Assembly (NCBI GenBank): GCA_001630475.1 | Contig: KV419404.1 | Location: 830,066-894,065 of the forward strand | DNA from: Sistotremastrum niveocremeum HHB9708 | Lineage: Eukaryota; Basidiomycota; Agaricomycetes; Sistotremastrales; Sistotremastraceae | DNA length: 64,000 nt | Direction of reading: 5' to 3' | Shown: piece after piece, positions 46,634 to 57,971 of the stretch | Position numbering within the stretch: position 1 is the stretch's first letter | How the letters are laid out: each line of letters opens with the position of its first letter | Translations under genes and position numbers: made by a program | Notes under the pieces: model-generated | What the model saw: the letters and a program-made list of their open reading frames with translations, nothing else | Told to the model about the DNA's origin: nothing | Database searches by the model: none

Positions 46634-48876
46634 CTATCTCTTGAATTTCTTGAGAGGGTCGTTTTTGTGACCCCTTGACCCTCCCGACCCTCCTCTGCCC
46701 CTTCCCCGGCCACGCCCCCGGGTCGATTTTCTGAAAGGCACGAACCCGACATCCTTGCTACTGGGCCCAGATGCCTCCGTTGAAACACCACCTGGGAGAA
46801 GGTATTTTGGCACGTGTTTCATGTGAGGTTGCACACGCATTGGGTGTAAGGGTTTGTCATGTCGAAGATACTCCAAATCTAAAGGATTGTCTTCAAAGTG
46901 GGCCTATGAACAGAGACTCAGATAACGCATCAATTACGAACTATGATGACGTACCTTCAGCTTATCCGAGTTCAGGATTTCATTCTTCAACTCCTTGATA
47001 CGGGCCTCCTTGATGGCACTCCGAGTGACTGAGCGTAGGGCATCTTCCATGCGATATCGGAAAGCCTCCACTTTAGCCTTGTCAAACTTGTAGTCCAAGA
47101 CTTTGCTCCCTCGGCTTCTCTGATCTCGCTCTATTCGTTCCCACACCGATTCATCTTCCTTCGTACTCTCCAAGCCCCCAACGACCTTATTCAGACCCCA
47201 TTGCTCCTTAGGAACAACGTACGACAATGCCATTCCTGACCGACCAGCACGCGCCGTCCGTCCAACTCGGTGAGTATATGCTCGAGAAGAAGTTGGGAGA
47301 TCGAAGTTGAGGACGCAGTTGACGTCGATGAAATCGATGCCTCTGGTAACGCCATATTCTTTGTCTCGCTTGTGCTTCGCGTGCTTTGTTTTGCGCTTGC
47401 GGTTCGGAGGAGGAGAAGCTTCGGATCTCTTGCGTTTCGAACCTGTCCGATCTGAGCTTTCAGGCTCGTCGGCCCCTTCCGCTTTATTATCGGCACTCTC
47501 TCTCTGGGTCGCGATGACTATGCAAGGAATTAGATCTAGAACAGAAGAACACAGATGAAAGACTGACATTCTTCTTGTGGCTCTTCTTCGGCGACGGCGT
47601 CCTCGTCATCCTGCTCATTCTTCGAGCTGTCTTCATCCGTGGCAATGATGTAGTCATAGACACCCTTGTTGAACTCCTGGACAGTGTGAACTCTGCGTGA
47701 TCATGAGCCAAGTTTTTTAATCTTCAATTATAGATCATTCCGCACCTCGAATTTAGGGGCAATTCAGAGTTGAGCACACAACTTTGTATTGAGAATTGTT
47801 CAAGGAAAAGCTTGAGTCGGTAACACCGATCGACATCATTGACGAATAATATGCATTTTCCTTTGACAAGCTTGAGCTTGAGAATGACATACGTCAGAAG
47901 GAATTTGTCGACTTCAGAACATCTGCAAGTCATTAGACCCAAATAGCCAAGGCTTGAGAGAATCGTACCGAATGACATGCTGAGTAAGGTTTGCGGCCTG
48001 GTCGTCTTCATCGTCGAAGTTCAGAATTTTCTAAAACAGGACGATTTAATAAATCGAATAACGTAGGAAAAGGTTTGAGATCTCACGGGATCACGCAAAA
48101 CGAGCCCTTTCAAAGAGTTGACATCTTCGGTGAGAGTGGCACTCATCAAGAAAGACTGGAAGACGGTAGAGAGGTATTCCCCTCCGAACAAGCTTCGAAC
48201 GTCTTCATCGTAGCCGTATGAGAAGATGAGGTCGGCTTCGTCAACAACGAGTGATTCCAGTGCAGTCAGCGAAATTGCCTGTGCGCTGTGAGCAAATGGA
48301 CGACAAAGATGATGTTCCGCTCACCTTCGATTGACAGAGACTGAGAGCGCGAGAGGGTGTTGCAACCAGGATGTCGGGTTTCTCGGAAAGTACATTTCTG
48401 CACGGCAAGGGTCAGACTCGGAATTGAGATCCCAAGGTATTCGCGTGGCGTACTTTTGCAGATGCGTCACAGTCCCTCCAGCTGCATTGACCACTTGAAT
48501 CACATCTTCGCAATATGATAAGAGCATCTGAATATGCATCGTTACTTGCTCCGCCAGCTCGCGAGTCGGTACAAGAATCAAGACTCTCGTAATTTGTTTT
48601 CCATCTTCCTGCACATTGTCAAGAAATGGCAGCGGTGGGATGAAAGAGACATACTGCTTTCACACTGAGCAACTTCTGGATGATGGGAATACAATATGCA
48701 GCTGTCTTCCCACTTCCGGTTCGAGCACGAGCTAGGATATCATGGCCTTCAAGTGCCAGAGGAATAGTCTTTGCTTGGACCGGAGTAGGTTTTACAATGC
48801 CAATATCAGCCAGAGATCTAAGTATCCGGTTATCGATGAGTTTTGAGAACGCAGAGAACGTAGATGCGCCAGACAT
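46634..48876 (-). CDS. DBP9: DEAD-box RNA helicase Dbp9 (ribosome biogenesis)
   Basis: Nucleolar ATP-dependent RNA helicase needed for 60S subunit assembly (DDX56 in animals). Motifs in order: Q motif [19 protein letters not shown], motif [21 protein letters not shown], Ia [16 protein letters not shown], Ib [32 protein letters not shown] (the SYGY tail is specific to Dbp9), III SATL in [14 protein letters not shown], then [40 protein letters not shown] and [19 protein letters not shown]. An acidic and basic insert ([20 protein letters not shown]) sits before the GVTRGIDF block, as in other Dbp9 proteins. The C-terminus is an Arg/Gly-rich tail ([20 protein letters not shown]). About nine exons, roughly 610 residues. 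Divergent from the zinc-finger gene, with starts 142 bp apart. Confidence 0.95.
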
Positions 48877-49018
48877 CTCGCCACAAGTCCCAAAAGCAGG
48901 ATTTTCGAGAGACGAGCGCTCAACACAAATTTGGTCGGACTTTCAAATCGTCCGAATATCCTTCCGTTCAATCGTGCCACAGTGTTCATCGAGGTCTTGA
49001 GGTTGTTTAGTGGTGGAT

Positions 49019-50415
49019 ATGCCAGAGATTGTGGTCGTGGAACATGAAACAGAAGAGAAAGCTAAAACTTGTGTATTGTGCGTGTTGCAGCTTACACAGT
49101 ACATCGCAAATGAGCTTACACTCTCTCAGCTGCAGAAGACAAGTCTCGAGATATCTCTGCCCAACATGCAATGCCCCCTATTGTTCCTTGACGTGTTTCC
49201 GGCACCAGGTGAGTGAGTGGCATTGTGACGGAGCATATATCTCACCTCTGCTCCGTATAGTCTCACTCGCAGTGTTCTGAAGCGTTTTATAAACGTGAGA
49301 TCGAAACAGATATTCAAAGCGGGACATCAGCTTCCAAATCGGCACAGGAACGGACACAAATGCTGGGAATTCTGAAAAGATTTGAAGAAGAGTCTGCGGA
49401 GGAAGAATGGGATGAGAACAGTCTTGCCATGCGGCTAGGCGATCTTGATTTGGGTCCGTTGCAATGCTACTATATCAGGACCAAGCTGCTCATGATTGTG
49501 TCACTTTGCGATTTTTATAGATTCCTTATCTGCAGAAGCTCTTTGGGAGAAGCTGAACGAGGAGGAGAAAGCTCGATTCCTGCGGACTGTGAATGATCCT
49601 GATGGAGAGGCGGCGCGGCAGATACTGAACAGCGAAGTGTTGCTTTCTGAGAATGTTTTGCCGTGGTGGGAAGGGCAGTCTGGTATTGCCGAGGGAGAGC
49701 AACCTCCGTCGTCCCGGCCACAGCGATATGGATCGATGCCTACGTTGATTGAGGTGCCCGGTGAACTGAGTAACCGAGCGGCGGCTGGGCCTTCCCTGAT
49801 CTTCAATATTGCAACGCTATGGTAAGCGAGCTTTCCGAAGAATCTAATCTAACCACTGACGTCGAGCAGCCTGGCATATGCTTACGTTACGCGAACCATG
49901 GCGAGGTCGCCACTAAGCAGCCTGGAGATCCAAGATGCCGAATACGAGATTGCGAGTGAACTGATGCAAAGAAGCGTTCCGTTTGTGTTTGATATGACGT
50001 CCAAGGAACGGTTTTCGAGCTTCGGAGAGGGCATGACCTATCTTTGGTCGCGTATTGGATCGGCATGCCACACTTTTTTTTAGGGATTGAGTGGCGACTG
50101 ACAACGTCTGCGCAGGTACCCAAGACGACGTTCCCAAAAATTTTACAGGACGTGGAGCAGCTTTTCAGAGTGGCCCCCGTTGAAGATCTTTCAGCAGCGT
50201 CGTCAGACCGTTGTGTGCTCGCTCTGTCCGACGTGATTTTGTTTCTGGAGCGGCGGAAAAAGGGCAAATCGAAGGAGGCAGCCCGGAAAGTGCGTTACTA
50301 TCTCGCACAGATTCAGGGGCTGCACGGCCGCGCGAAGGAGTTGTATGCGGTGTGTGCACAAGCTGCCCTGGCGCGACATGCGAGCGAACGATCGGCCAGT
50401 GAGCCGGATCTCTGA
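49019..50415 (+). CDS. ZNHIT2 homologue: ZNHIT2-like HIT-type zinc-finger protein
   Basis: A HIT zinc finger opens the protein: TCVLCVRQVSRYLCPTCNAP then YCSLTCFRHQSHSQCSEAFY, with the full Cys/His set. RYxCPxCNAPYCSLxC followed by C(S/A)E(A/N)FY is closest to animal ZNHIT2, which works with R2TP (RUVBL1/2) in assembling U5 snRNP and other complexes. The CVLC half of the finger joins the RQVSRYLC half across an intron starting gttgca, and the finger is cut again by an intron after FRHQ. Later blocks are LGILKRFEEESAEEEWDENS, SLSAEALWEKLNEEEKARFL, VLLSENVLPWWEGQSG (conserved PWW) and LCLAYAYVTRTM. The C-terminus is helical (LALSDVILFLERRKKGKSKE) and ends RHASERSASEPDL. About six exons, roughly 375 residues. 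Confidence 0.83.
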
Positions 50416-50427
50416 CCGCACTCGGCT

Positions 50428-50485
50428 AACTGGACGGGTTCCCCCTGGACGGACTTCCGCTGCAATCTCCGAACTGGACGGGTTC
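50428..50485 (+). repeat. Two copies of a 14-bp sequence upstream of the ZIP gene
   Basis: AACTGGACGGGTTC occurs at 50428-50441 and 50472-50485, 44 bp apart, with a partial copy (CTGGACGGA) between. The nearest start codon is that of the zinc transporter, about 75 bp past the second copy. Repetition in a promoter suggests a regulatory site; it is not the yeast Zap1 element. Confidence 0.5.
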
Positions 50486-50516
50486 TCGTCTTTTTTCTGT
50501 TGTTTTCGTGTCCGGT

Positions 50517-50522
50517 TATAAA
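50517..50522 (+). promoter_or_regulatory. TATA box of the ZIP transporter gene
   Basis: TATAAA 38 bp upstream of the ATG at 50560. Spacing is short but acceptable. Confidence 0.4.
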
Positions 50523-50559
50523 GCAGCTCCTCTTCTGTTTGGTCGTCTTGTCGGTTCCC

Positions 50560-51903
50560 ATGTCTGCTACCAACGCCTCCCTCCCTTCTACGCCTACGCC
50601 TACGCCCCCTCCCTCCGACGATGATTTGAACTGTGGCGATGGCGGTGGCTCCGACTCCCACTTCCACCTGCGCATAGCGTCCATCTTCATCATCATGGCC
50701 ATGTCCATGTTCGGCGCTCTCTTCCCAGTCATCGCAAAGCGCATCCCAGCAATGGGTGTACCAAAAATCGCTTTCGAGTAAGATCTATACCTTGACCTCA
50801 CAGTCCGAGCGTTGTTGACGCTCTACCAGGTTTGCCAAGTATTTCGGTTCTGGTGTCATTGTACGTATTATTCCTTGAGTTAATCTCACGCCGCCCTTTG
50901 CCCTATCATACCAGAAGATCGCCGGCGCTGATGACCCTTTCTTTCTAGATCGCCACTGCCTTCATCCATCTCTTGGATCCCGCCATTGAAGAACTCAGCA
51001 ACCCGTGTCTGGGAGGGACTTGGCAACTCTACGTGAGATTTTCACTCGAGCAATGTGGATGCTAGTCTGACACCCCTTGCCAACAGCCATGGGCTCTCGC
51101 GCTGTCCATGCTAGCCGTTTTCAGCATCTTCATCGTTGAATTGATGGCCTTCCGTTTCGGCACTCAATACCTCGAGAAGAGGGGCATTGCACCGAATCCT
51201 CACGGACACGGCATCATCGGAACTGCAAGGGCCGGCCATAGTCACGACGACGAACCCGGCGCCGAGATTGTCAAGACGAGCTCTATGCGCGCCATCGGCG
51301 ACGTCGAGAAGCCAGGGTCCGAGACCTCTGAGGAGGAACCATCCAACGTCCTCGACACCCCTCTTGCTCAAATTGTCGGCATCGCTATCCTCGAATTTGG
51401 TGTGTTGCTGCACAGTGTCCTGATCGGCTTGACATTGGCTGTTGACCCCGACTTCATCACCCTTTTCATCGTTATCATCTTCCATCGTAAGTCGCCCCGA
51501 TGTTCTTCCCATACACATTTCGTACTAACGTGAACGTACAGAAACGTTCGAAGGATTGGGTCTTGGATCCCGTCTTGCCTTCTTGGCATTACCTCCTTCG
51601 TACAATTACGTCCCCATTGTCGGCGCATTGTTGTATGGTCTGACAACTCCCATCGGGATTGCGGCTGGTCTCGGGATCCGTACGACTTACAATCCCAACT
51701 CGACGAAAGCCTCCATCGTATCCGGTATCTTGGATGCGCTAAGCTCTGGTATTCTGCTCTATACCGGTCTCGTCGAGCTTCTCGCACACGAGTTCCTGTT
51801 CAACCCTGCGATGCATCAAGCGAGCACGAAGAAGTTGTGTTTGTCATTGCTTTGCATGATCGCGGGAGCCGGTATCATGGCTCTTCTCGGTCGTTGGGCA
51901 TAG
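50560..51903 (+). CDS. ZRT1/ZRT2 homologue: ZIP-family plasma-membrane zinc transporter
   Basis: Imports zinc (and possibly iron). The N-terminus MSATNASLPSTPTPTPPPSD ends in a Cys/Asp stretch facing outside, then membrane segments follow: LRIASIFIIMAMSMFGALFP, FAKYFGSGVIIATAFIHLLD, LALSMLAVFSIFIVELMAFR. A cytosolic His-rich loop (NPHGHGIIGTARAGHSHDDE) follows TM3, then TM4 with HSVLIGLTLAV and TM5 with HQTFEGLGLGSRLAFL; the HSxxxG and HQxFEG residues are the metal-binding signature of ZIP proteins. The last segments are SGILLYTGLVELLAHEFLF and LCLSLLCMIAGAGIMALLGR. Eight membrane spans are expected. About five exons, roughly 365 residues. The only ATG in frame before TM1 is at 50560. Expression is probably raised at low zinc, by family knowledge. 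Confidence 0.95.
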
Positions 51904-53460
51904 TCGTTTACTTACATGTTCTTACTTTGCTGTTCTTGGTGTACATACTTACTCTAAGGAACTCACTATTTACAAAAAATCCATCTGATAGACCGATGTG
52001 GGCTAGTATACTCACTCTACGAGCGCGTCGCACATGGTGATTGTCATGTTGAACATGGATGCGGCCATACGTGGGTGGCCGAAGATGGGAAAGTGCGGGA
52101 AAAGATTGGCTTTATACTTGGAAGTTCTCATGCCGCTTAGCAATAGTGCTTCGAAAGTTCCGTTGACGGTCCGTTCCACTCTGAACAAACGTTTTGCCGA
52201 TGTCATCGACAGATATATCCTGGAGCAACGAGCATTGCGATCAGTGGACAAACTGATCAGTAACTCGTTATTTTGTCTTCTCTTTACGTTCCGCTGGCCT
52301 TTGTATTTATTGAGGGGTTGGAGCGATGGATCTGACTGGTCACACGACCAATGCCCGTCGAGGAGGTATTAGGTAGTCTTCCATCTCCTGAGAAGAAGTT
52401 CAAGGAACGAAATACACTCAAGAATACTAGCTCATTGTGCATTACAAGCGAAAGTTGGTGCCTGGGTGAGCTGGCGACCTTGGCGGAAGCGCTACACTAT
52501 GTTCCGCTCTCATTTGACATGTCGATCACATTCAAACAAACCCCACATCATGTATCGCCATTCATATGTCGATGAATACGATCCGTGTGAGTCGACAGTG
52601 GTACGGTACCCGAATCCAAATCTCATGCATGATTCAGCGCCACGCTGTGATTGACATATACGGTGGGAAGATGCACGTGCGAGTGGCGAGTAGAGCGCCT
52701 CCAATGAGGTTACCGCCGTCATATTCTAAATTTGGGTAGGAAGCTCAAGGCGGGATGCGTGCATCACGGAATCTCAGGACGAGTTAGTGATTGGGATCAT
52801 GGCCGTGAGCCTCGTTTGGAAGAAGTAACCCTTTTCGGTTTGTTCCAGGAACCATACCTGATTTTTCATCTCATCATGAGGGAATTTGCCATGAACGTTG
52901 TCTGGGTTGAGTTCAGGAACCGGCACATAGGCCTAGTGGAGGTAGTTTCGAAGTGCGGAGTGAGTACGAGAAGGCCGTCATCGCAACTAGGGGCTAGTAT
53001 TGTGGATGTTCAATGAGCTCCCCTTCTTTTCATAACGAAGACTTCATATGGACTAGTGAGGCCATCAGGCGGACCGATGCTCCAAGGACGCAACATTGAA
53101 CGCCGTCTCAAGTATATCGTGCCGTTGGAGAAGCCTTCTGGGACAGAACGTAATATAATAATGTTTTCTCAACCTGGATATTTTAATTGGCTTACTTGGA
53201 GAGTTTGTGGTCCATAGCACAGGTGTCGCGATACGAAAGGTAACATTGTTCCCAGGAGTGGAGGCCGAGATATATATTTCAGCAGGAAATTTATTGACCA
53301 GCGTAAATATATCATAGCTACCTTTTAGTATTTGCCATGAAATTCTGAAAGTCAAGTGGATTTATACGCTCATCGAGATAGAGGTTCAGACAAACATTGG
53401 CGGCAGTCGAGTTGGAACCTCTTGCGATCGGCCGCACGTGGCAACAACCTGACGGAAGCC
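51904..53460. other. Intergenic stretch of about 1.56 kb
   Basis: Between the zinc transporter and ERV1. Open stretches of 60-110 codons exist on both strands (for example 52034-52372 + and 53065-53355 -), but none shows a known motif, convincing exon chain or codon bias. The last few hundred bases should include the ERV1 promoter. Confidence 0.5.
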
Positions 53461-54018
53461 ATGTCCGAGCCCGACAAGGTCAAAATTCAGGCTTCGCCCA
53501 AGGTACCTCCAAGCGTTGTCCTTGGGCCGGATGGAAAGCCATGTAAACCATGCATGGCATTCAGCGATTTCGCAAAGCAAGGCCGAAAAGCCAAATCCGC
53601 GACGAGTGCGTTCGCTGCCATGGCAGGGGGTACGGCGGCGGCGACTGCGTCATCCAGTCAACAGGACCGTTCCAATTGCCCAGCCGATATAGAACAACTT
53701 GGTCGGGCGACTTGGACTTTCCTCCATACTGCTGCAGCTTATTATCCTGCGAAACCATCACCTGCTCATCGCACCCATATGTTCTCGATGCTTTCGGCTC
53801 TGCCGAGTCTCTACCCTTGTCATCATTGTGCAGAACATCTGGGCTCGCATATGAAGACCAAGCCACCTGTTGTGGGTAGCAGAGAAGAGGTCATGAACTG
53901 GCTCTGCGAAACTCATAACGAGGTTAACGAGAGGCTTGGAAAAGACACATTCCCGTGCACCACCGAAAAGCTTGACGAGAGATGGAAGGACGGGCCTAAA
54001 GATGGCAGATGCGACTGA
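53461..54018 (+). CDS. ERV1: FAD-linked sulfhydryl oxidase of the mitochondrial intermembrane space
   Basis: Reoxidises Mia40 and passes electrons to cytochrome c in mitochondrial disulfide relay. The N-terminal shuttle CxxC is in GPDGKPCKPCMAFSDFAKQG. A disordered Ala/Ser linker leads to the Erv/ALR core: DIEQLGRATWTFLHTAAAYY, MLSALPSLYPCHHCAEHLG (active-site CxxC next to FAD), LCETHNEVNERLGKDTFPC (FAD-binding HNxVN plus the structural Cys). It is 185 residues, the usual size, and a single exon, the only clearly intronless gene in the window. The frame is open upstream of 53461 but has no ATG there. Convergent with TRM82, stops 70 bp apart. Confidence 0.95.
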   Translation: MSEPDKVKIQASPKVPPSVVLGPDGKPCKPCMAFSDFAKQGRKAKSATSAFAAMAGGTAAATASSSQQDRSNCPADIEQLGRATWTFLHTAAAYYPAKPSPAHRTHMFSMLSALPSLYPCHHCAEHLGSHMKTKPPVVGSREEVMNWLCETHNEVNERLGKDTFPCTTEKLDERWKDGPKDGRCD

Positions 54019-54088
54019 TAGAGCTTCATTCTTAGATCCAATTGCATCATCACCACTTCATTTAATTATTCTGTATCCATATTATCAT

Positions 54089-55768
54089 TCAACTCTCCAC
54101 TCCATCGCCGTCCATTGGATCGTCATCTTCTTTCTCGTCTAATTTTGCCTTCTTGGAGGGCCCAGTCTCTTCAACGCCTTGTGTTCGCGATAACGCCTCG
54201 CGTAATTTTTGACGAGCTTCTCTCTTCTCGCCACTACGTCCACCCAAGTCAACTCCCATCATCACATCGTCTTCGACTCCATCAGCGGGTTGGCCCTCGA
54301 TACTGAACTTGGGAAGCGTCGACAAGAGTTCGTATTGATCACCAATCGATGGTCCATCTACGAACGATATCAATATCGGCCAGATGTCTGTCAAAATGAC
54401 CCACCATATGAACGAACTCGATTTTCAAGTTTTTGAATCGTTGAATCATTTTCCTGTTTCACAAGCTTCGTACATGAGTCTTTGAAAGGTTTTGCGATCA
54501 AAAACAAAGCTCACCTTTTCCTGCTCCCACTTCAAGAGTTGCAAACTGGGCTCCTCCTCCTTTGCTGCATGATTAGAGTCCAGAGATACCAGAAGTCGGC
54601 CGTCATGTAGGGCAATGAAGTCTAACACCGGCAATGCGAATGAAATTGTTTCAATCGGTGACTGCCCCTGGCTGGATTTTTGCCACGGGAAGTAAAAAAG
54701 TGCAGTGGCTCTGTAGAGTCGTCAGTCGTTGAAGGAATATACGCGGTTCTCTTACCCAACAGCGCCGAAGATTATCCACGACTTCGAGTCGACAAGGACC
54801 TTGCTAATCCTTCGAATCACCAAGGTGGGCTCCGTTTGAACTGAAGGCGAGGCTTCAATCTTGGTGGAGGCACCTTTTGGTTTCTTCTTCTTCTTATCGC
54901 GTCCGTCTTCTTCATCTTCCCCGCCCGACAACGTCCGTCTCACGACGATACTTGGTTTCACACTGCTCCCAACATCGATCGTTCTCAAACACTCTCCCGA
55001 GTCCCATTCCCAAACCCTAAGAACATCTTCTCCCCCTCCCGATAGCAATTGTCCATTTCCCAAGTCACAGAGAGACGAGACGAATCGCGTGCTGCCAAGA
55101 CAGTATCGGTGGACAATGAATCCTTGAGGATAGCGGCTGATCCGGATATGTTCATCTCTATCTGCGGTAACGATGAATGGTCGGTTTTCGCGCTCGACGA
55201 GAATGAGCTCTGTTAAAATAGAAGTGTGTCCTAGAATGAGAGTTCCGTGGGAGCTGGCGTGACCACCTTTTTGAGTAGAGGGTGTCGATGTGGAGGGTTG
55301 TTCGGGCGGAAGTAGGGGGTAGGAAAAGACATCGCCAAATTTATCCGCGACGAGTATTTTCTGGCCTTTTGCTGTTAATTGAAGACAAGTGGGCTTCTTG
55401 GGCAACTCTCTGTAGCAAGGGGTAGAGTTAGCCTGATCGGGATAGGCATATAGCAGGCTGTTCGTACCTCGAGTCAAGTTCTTCGAGCCCGCTTTCAGAC
55501 AAACGCCAGACAAGCAATTTTTTGTCATCTCCACATGCTACGACATGCTTAGCCTCTTCCCCCTCGTTTATCTTCACATAGCGGATTATGGAACTGCTGG
55601 CAGATGTACTTTCATGCAAGAGTCCGCCTGATCTACTCAATGAGCAGGATGGGATCAACGAAGCACGAAAGACACGAACGAAAGGGACAAAGCGTATACG
55701 TTGACACCAGATGCGGCTATCAGATATGATTTTGATATGGCGAGAGCCGTCACTGGATTTTTGACCAT
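54089..55768 (-). CDS. TRM82: tRNA (guanine-N7)-methyltransferase non-catalytic WD subunit
   Basis: WD40 partner of Trm8; together they make 7-methylguanosine at position 46 of tRNA. Recognisable blading: RYVKINEGEEAKHVVACGDD then KKLLVWRLSESGLEELDSRE, LQLTAKGQKILVADKFGDV, HTSILTELILVERENRPFIV then TADRDEHIRISRYPQGFIVH and RYCLGSTRFVSSLC (specific to Trm82/WDR4), and GGGEDVLRVWEWDSGECLRT. A charged insert (EDGRDKKKKKPKGASTK) lies in the C-terminal half, and the tail is acidic/basic (EKREARQKLREALSRTQG; KEDDDPMDGDGVES). The start at 55768 (MVKNPVTALAISKSYLIAAS) is the first ATG, and the first intron gives an in-frame join to GGLLHES. About six exons, roughly 460 residues. It lies 117 bp from the COQ6 stop, in tandem. 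Confidence 0.9.
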
Positions 55769-55884
55769 GGCTGGAGAAAGGTTGAACGAGTTTTATTTTC
55801 TGACCCAAGCCAAACAAGGAAAAATACAATATTTAAGAATATCAGAGTGTTGTCAGAGTGTTACAGCAGTAGTATGCAGGGAGG

Positions 55885-57781
55885 CTAGACCTTGAGTACA
55901 TTCCGTACTGCTGATCCCACCGTTCCTGAGATGACACTCGCACCAGTTTTCAAAAACTCGATGCCGTTGTTCACCAAAGTCACCCCATCAGCCGCAGCAT
56001 TCCAAGGATTCGGCGTGGTACGACTATCAGCACCCGCAGACAGCATCAAAGCCGTTTTCAAGGAGTCAAGCTCATTGACAACTTCGAGTCCGACAGACCT
56101 AGCCCAAACGACGGGCGGCAGTTGTGAAGAATACAGCTTGTGAAGTTTGTCAACCGCGGACATGACTTTGTGGTTCTCAAAATAACGGTTGCGGACATAA
56201 GGCAGCAACGCAGTTCTTGAGCCTGAAAACTGACTTAGTATCGTGCCTCCTCATGCGAATCAGACGCACCAAAGTCAATCCCATGTGAAATTGCATCATC
56301 AATGCACGATGCAAGCTCCTCGACATCTCCGAGCGCTAGGTTGAGTCCCTGTCCAGCAAGAGGATGCAGAGAGTGCGCAGCATCTCCCACTAAGACAGTA
56401 CGAGAGCCTAGACCTTCGCCTAGATAAGTTTCCGCGTGGTTGAAGCGAAGAGGGAATGAAGCAACGCTTCCGGCCTGGATATGTTCGACCAATGGCGGTA
56501 ATAGATCGAAACCTTCAGAAATGTCCCCTTGTTTATCAGAGGTGCTGGATAAGGCTGAATACGGCTGTATGCTATGAGCTGCTTCTCGCCATCTTATCTC
56601 GTCCGCGAGCTCGTTACGCTCGACCTGAAGACCATCACGCCCTTTCTCCGATATATAGTCGTACAGATACTGCAAGGATATTTGAGGGAGCCTGAAAGCG
56701 GCATTGATCATGAGAGACAAAACGTCGGGATGCACAGAACGAAGTGATGAAGCTATATGCGGTTTTGTCGACCAAACCAATGACGAGATTGTAGGGGAAA
56801 GTGGGAGGAAAGCAATCGGTCCCGTCGGCAGGAATCGTTGGAAGGCGGTGGTGTTCCCCGTTGATCTCGATGGATGAAAAAGAGTAGCTACGACTGCTTG
56901 TGTGTCATATGACCAGCCATAGCAGTCTATGCCGGCGAATCGTCTGACTGGAGAGTTGAATCCGTCGGCACCCACCTAGGCAAAGTGAGAAATTGGATGG
57001 TTATGACCTGATGGTCTCACCAGTAGTCGAGCACGTAGCACTCTGCCGTTATCCAGTGTTATCAGAGGCCACGAGTTTGCATCGTCGTTAGGTTTAGCGA
57101 TAGAATCGACTTTGGTTTTGTCTAGGAGTATAATAGAAGAATTGGACTGGAGCGTTTTGAGCAGACTTCGCTGAAGATTGAGATTTTCCATCATGGTAGA
57201 CATATTGGTAGAATGTTCGCGGCCAAGGAGCTCTGAGGCACGAAATGAGATACGAGCATCCGATACGCCATCCCACACTTCCATCTCTTGAATGGAGTTG
57301 GTACGAGTTTGGTTCAGATGAGAGTGTAGGTCGCAAGCTGAAGCAGAACTGGATTAGAAAATCTTTAGAACTTCAGAGTGAAGAGTGCATACTTTTTAGG
57401 AAAGATAGAGATCTGTTTGTTACAGAGCTCACTCTGTTCGAATACTGATCCGAAGGAAGGCTCCATTCACGAACTTTGGAGAGGTCGCTGGCTTCCACCA
57501 AAGCAATTCGACATGAACGCGCCGATGAACTGGGCCGTGCTGTATGTAGGTCGTGATTTTCAGCAGCAAGATGTGATGTTCATCTTACTTAGAGCGCTGG
57601 CGAGTGCCAAACCAGCAGCACCAGCCCCAACAATCACTACGTCGTGTGTTTCTGCATCGAGAGGCGAAGATGTTTGACCAGACTGTCGGCAGATGGCTGC
57701 TTTACTAAAGCAACGCTTGGGTATTCGAGGCACTATTTGACCTGATTTCCATGATTTCTGGCCAATTCGTGCGAATGGCAT
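55885..57781 (-). CDS. COQ6: Ubiquinone biosynthesis flavin monooxygenase Coq6
   Basis: FAD-dependent hydroxylase of the mitochondrial coenzyme Q pathway, acting on the ring in the inner-membrane CoQ synthome. The N-terminus MPFARIGQKSWKSGQIVPRI then PKRCFSKAAICRQ is basic without acidic residues, as in a mitochondrial presequence. The Rossmann fold follows at once: HDVVIVGAGAAGLALASALS (GxGxxG). Further blocks are RISFRASELLGREHSTNMST, ARLLVGADGFNSPVRRFAGI (DG motif), YGWSYDTQAVVATLFHP, FQRFLPTGPIAFLPLSP and SRTVLVGDAAHSLHPLAGQG (GD motif), then LNLALGDVEELASCIDDA. An intron near 56225-56270 joins GIDFG to SRTALLPYVRNRYFENH. About five or six exons, roughly 530 residues. Divergent from TOR, starts 190 bp apart. 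Confidence 0.95.
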
Positions 57782-57971
57782 TCAAGTCGAGTCTTAGCTG
57801 ACCGGATTCGCCGTGACGGCGTTGGTGCCTCGAAGTTCTGGATCGGCTCTCTTCCGATTTCCGCAATCCGAGTCGTCACCCTGTTTCGGTGTCCATCCTC
57901 TCTGACCTCTACACGCACACTACCATTGGCAAATTGGCTTGAAAACCAGTTGCGTTGGAGGCGTGCCCATT

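Noticed and set aside
52012-53355. Open frames of 60-110 codons on both strands
   Set aside because: They overlap each other on opposite strands, lack known motifs and have no clear splice links.
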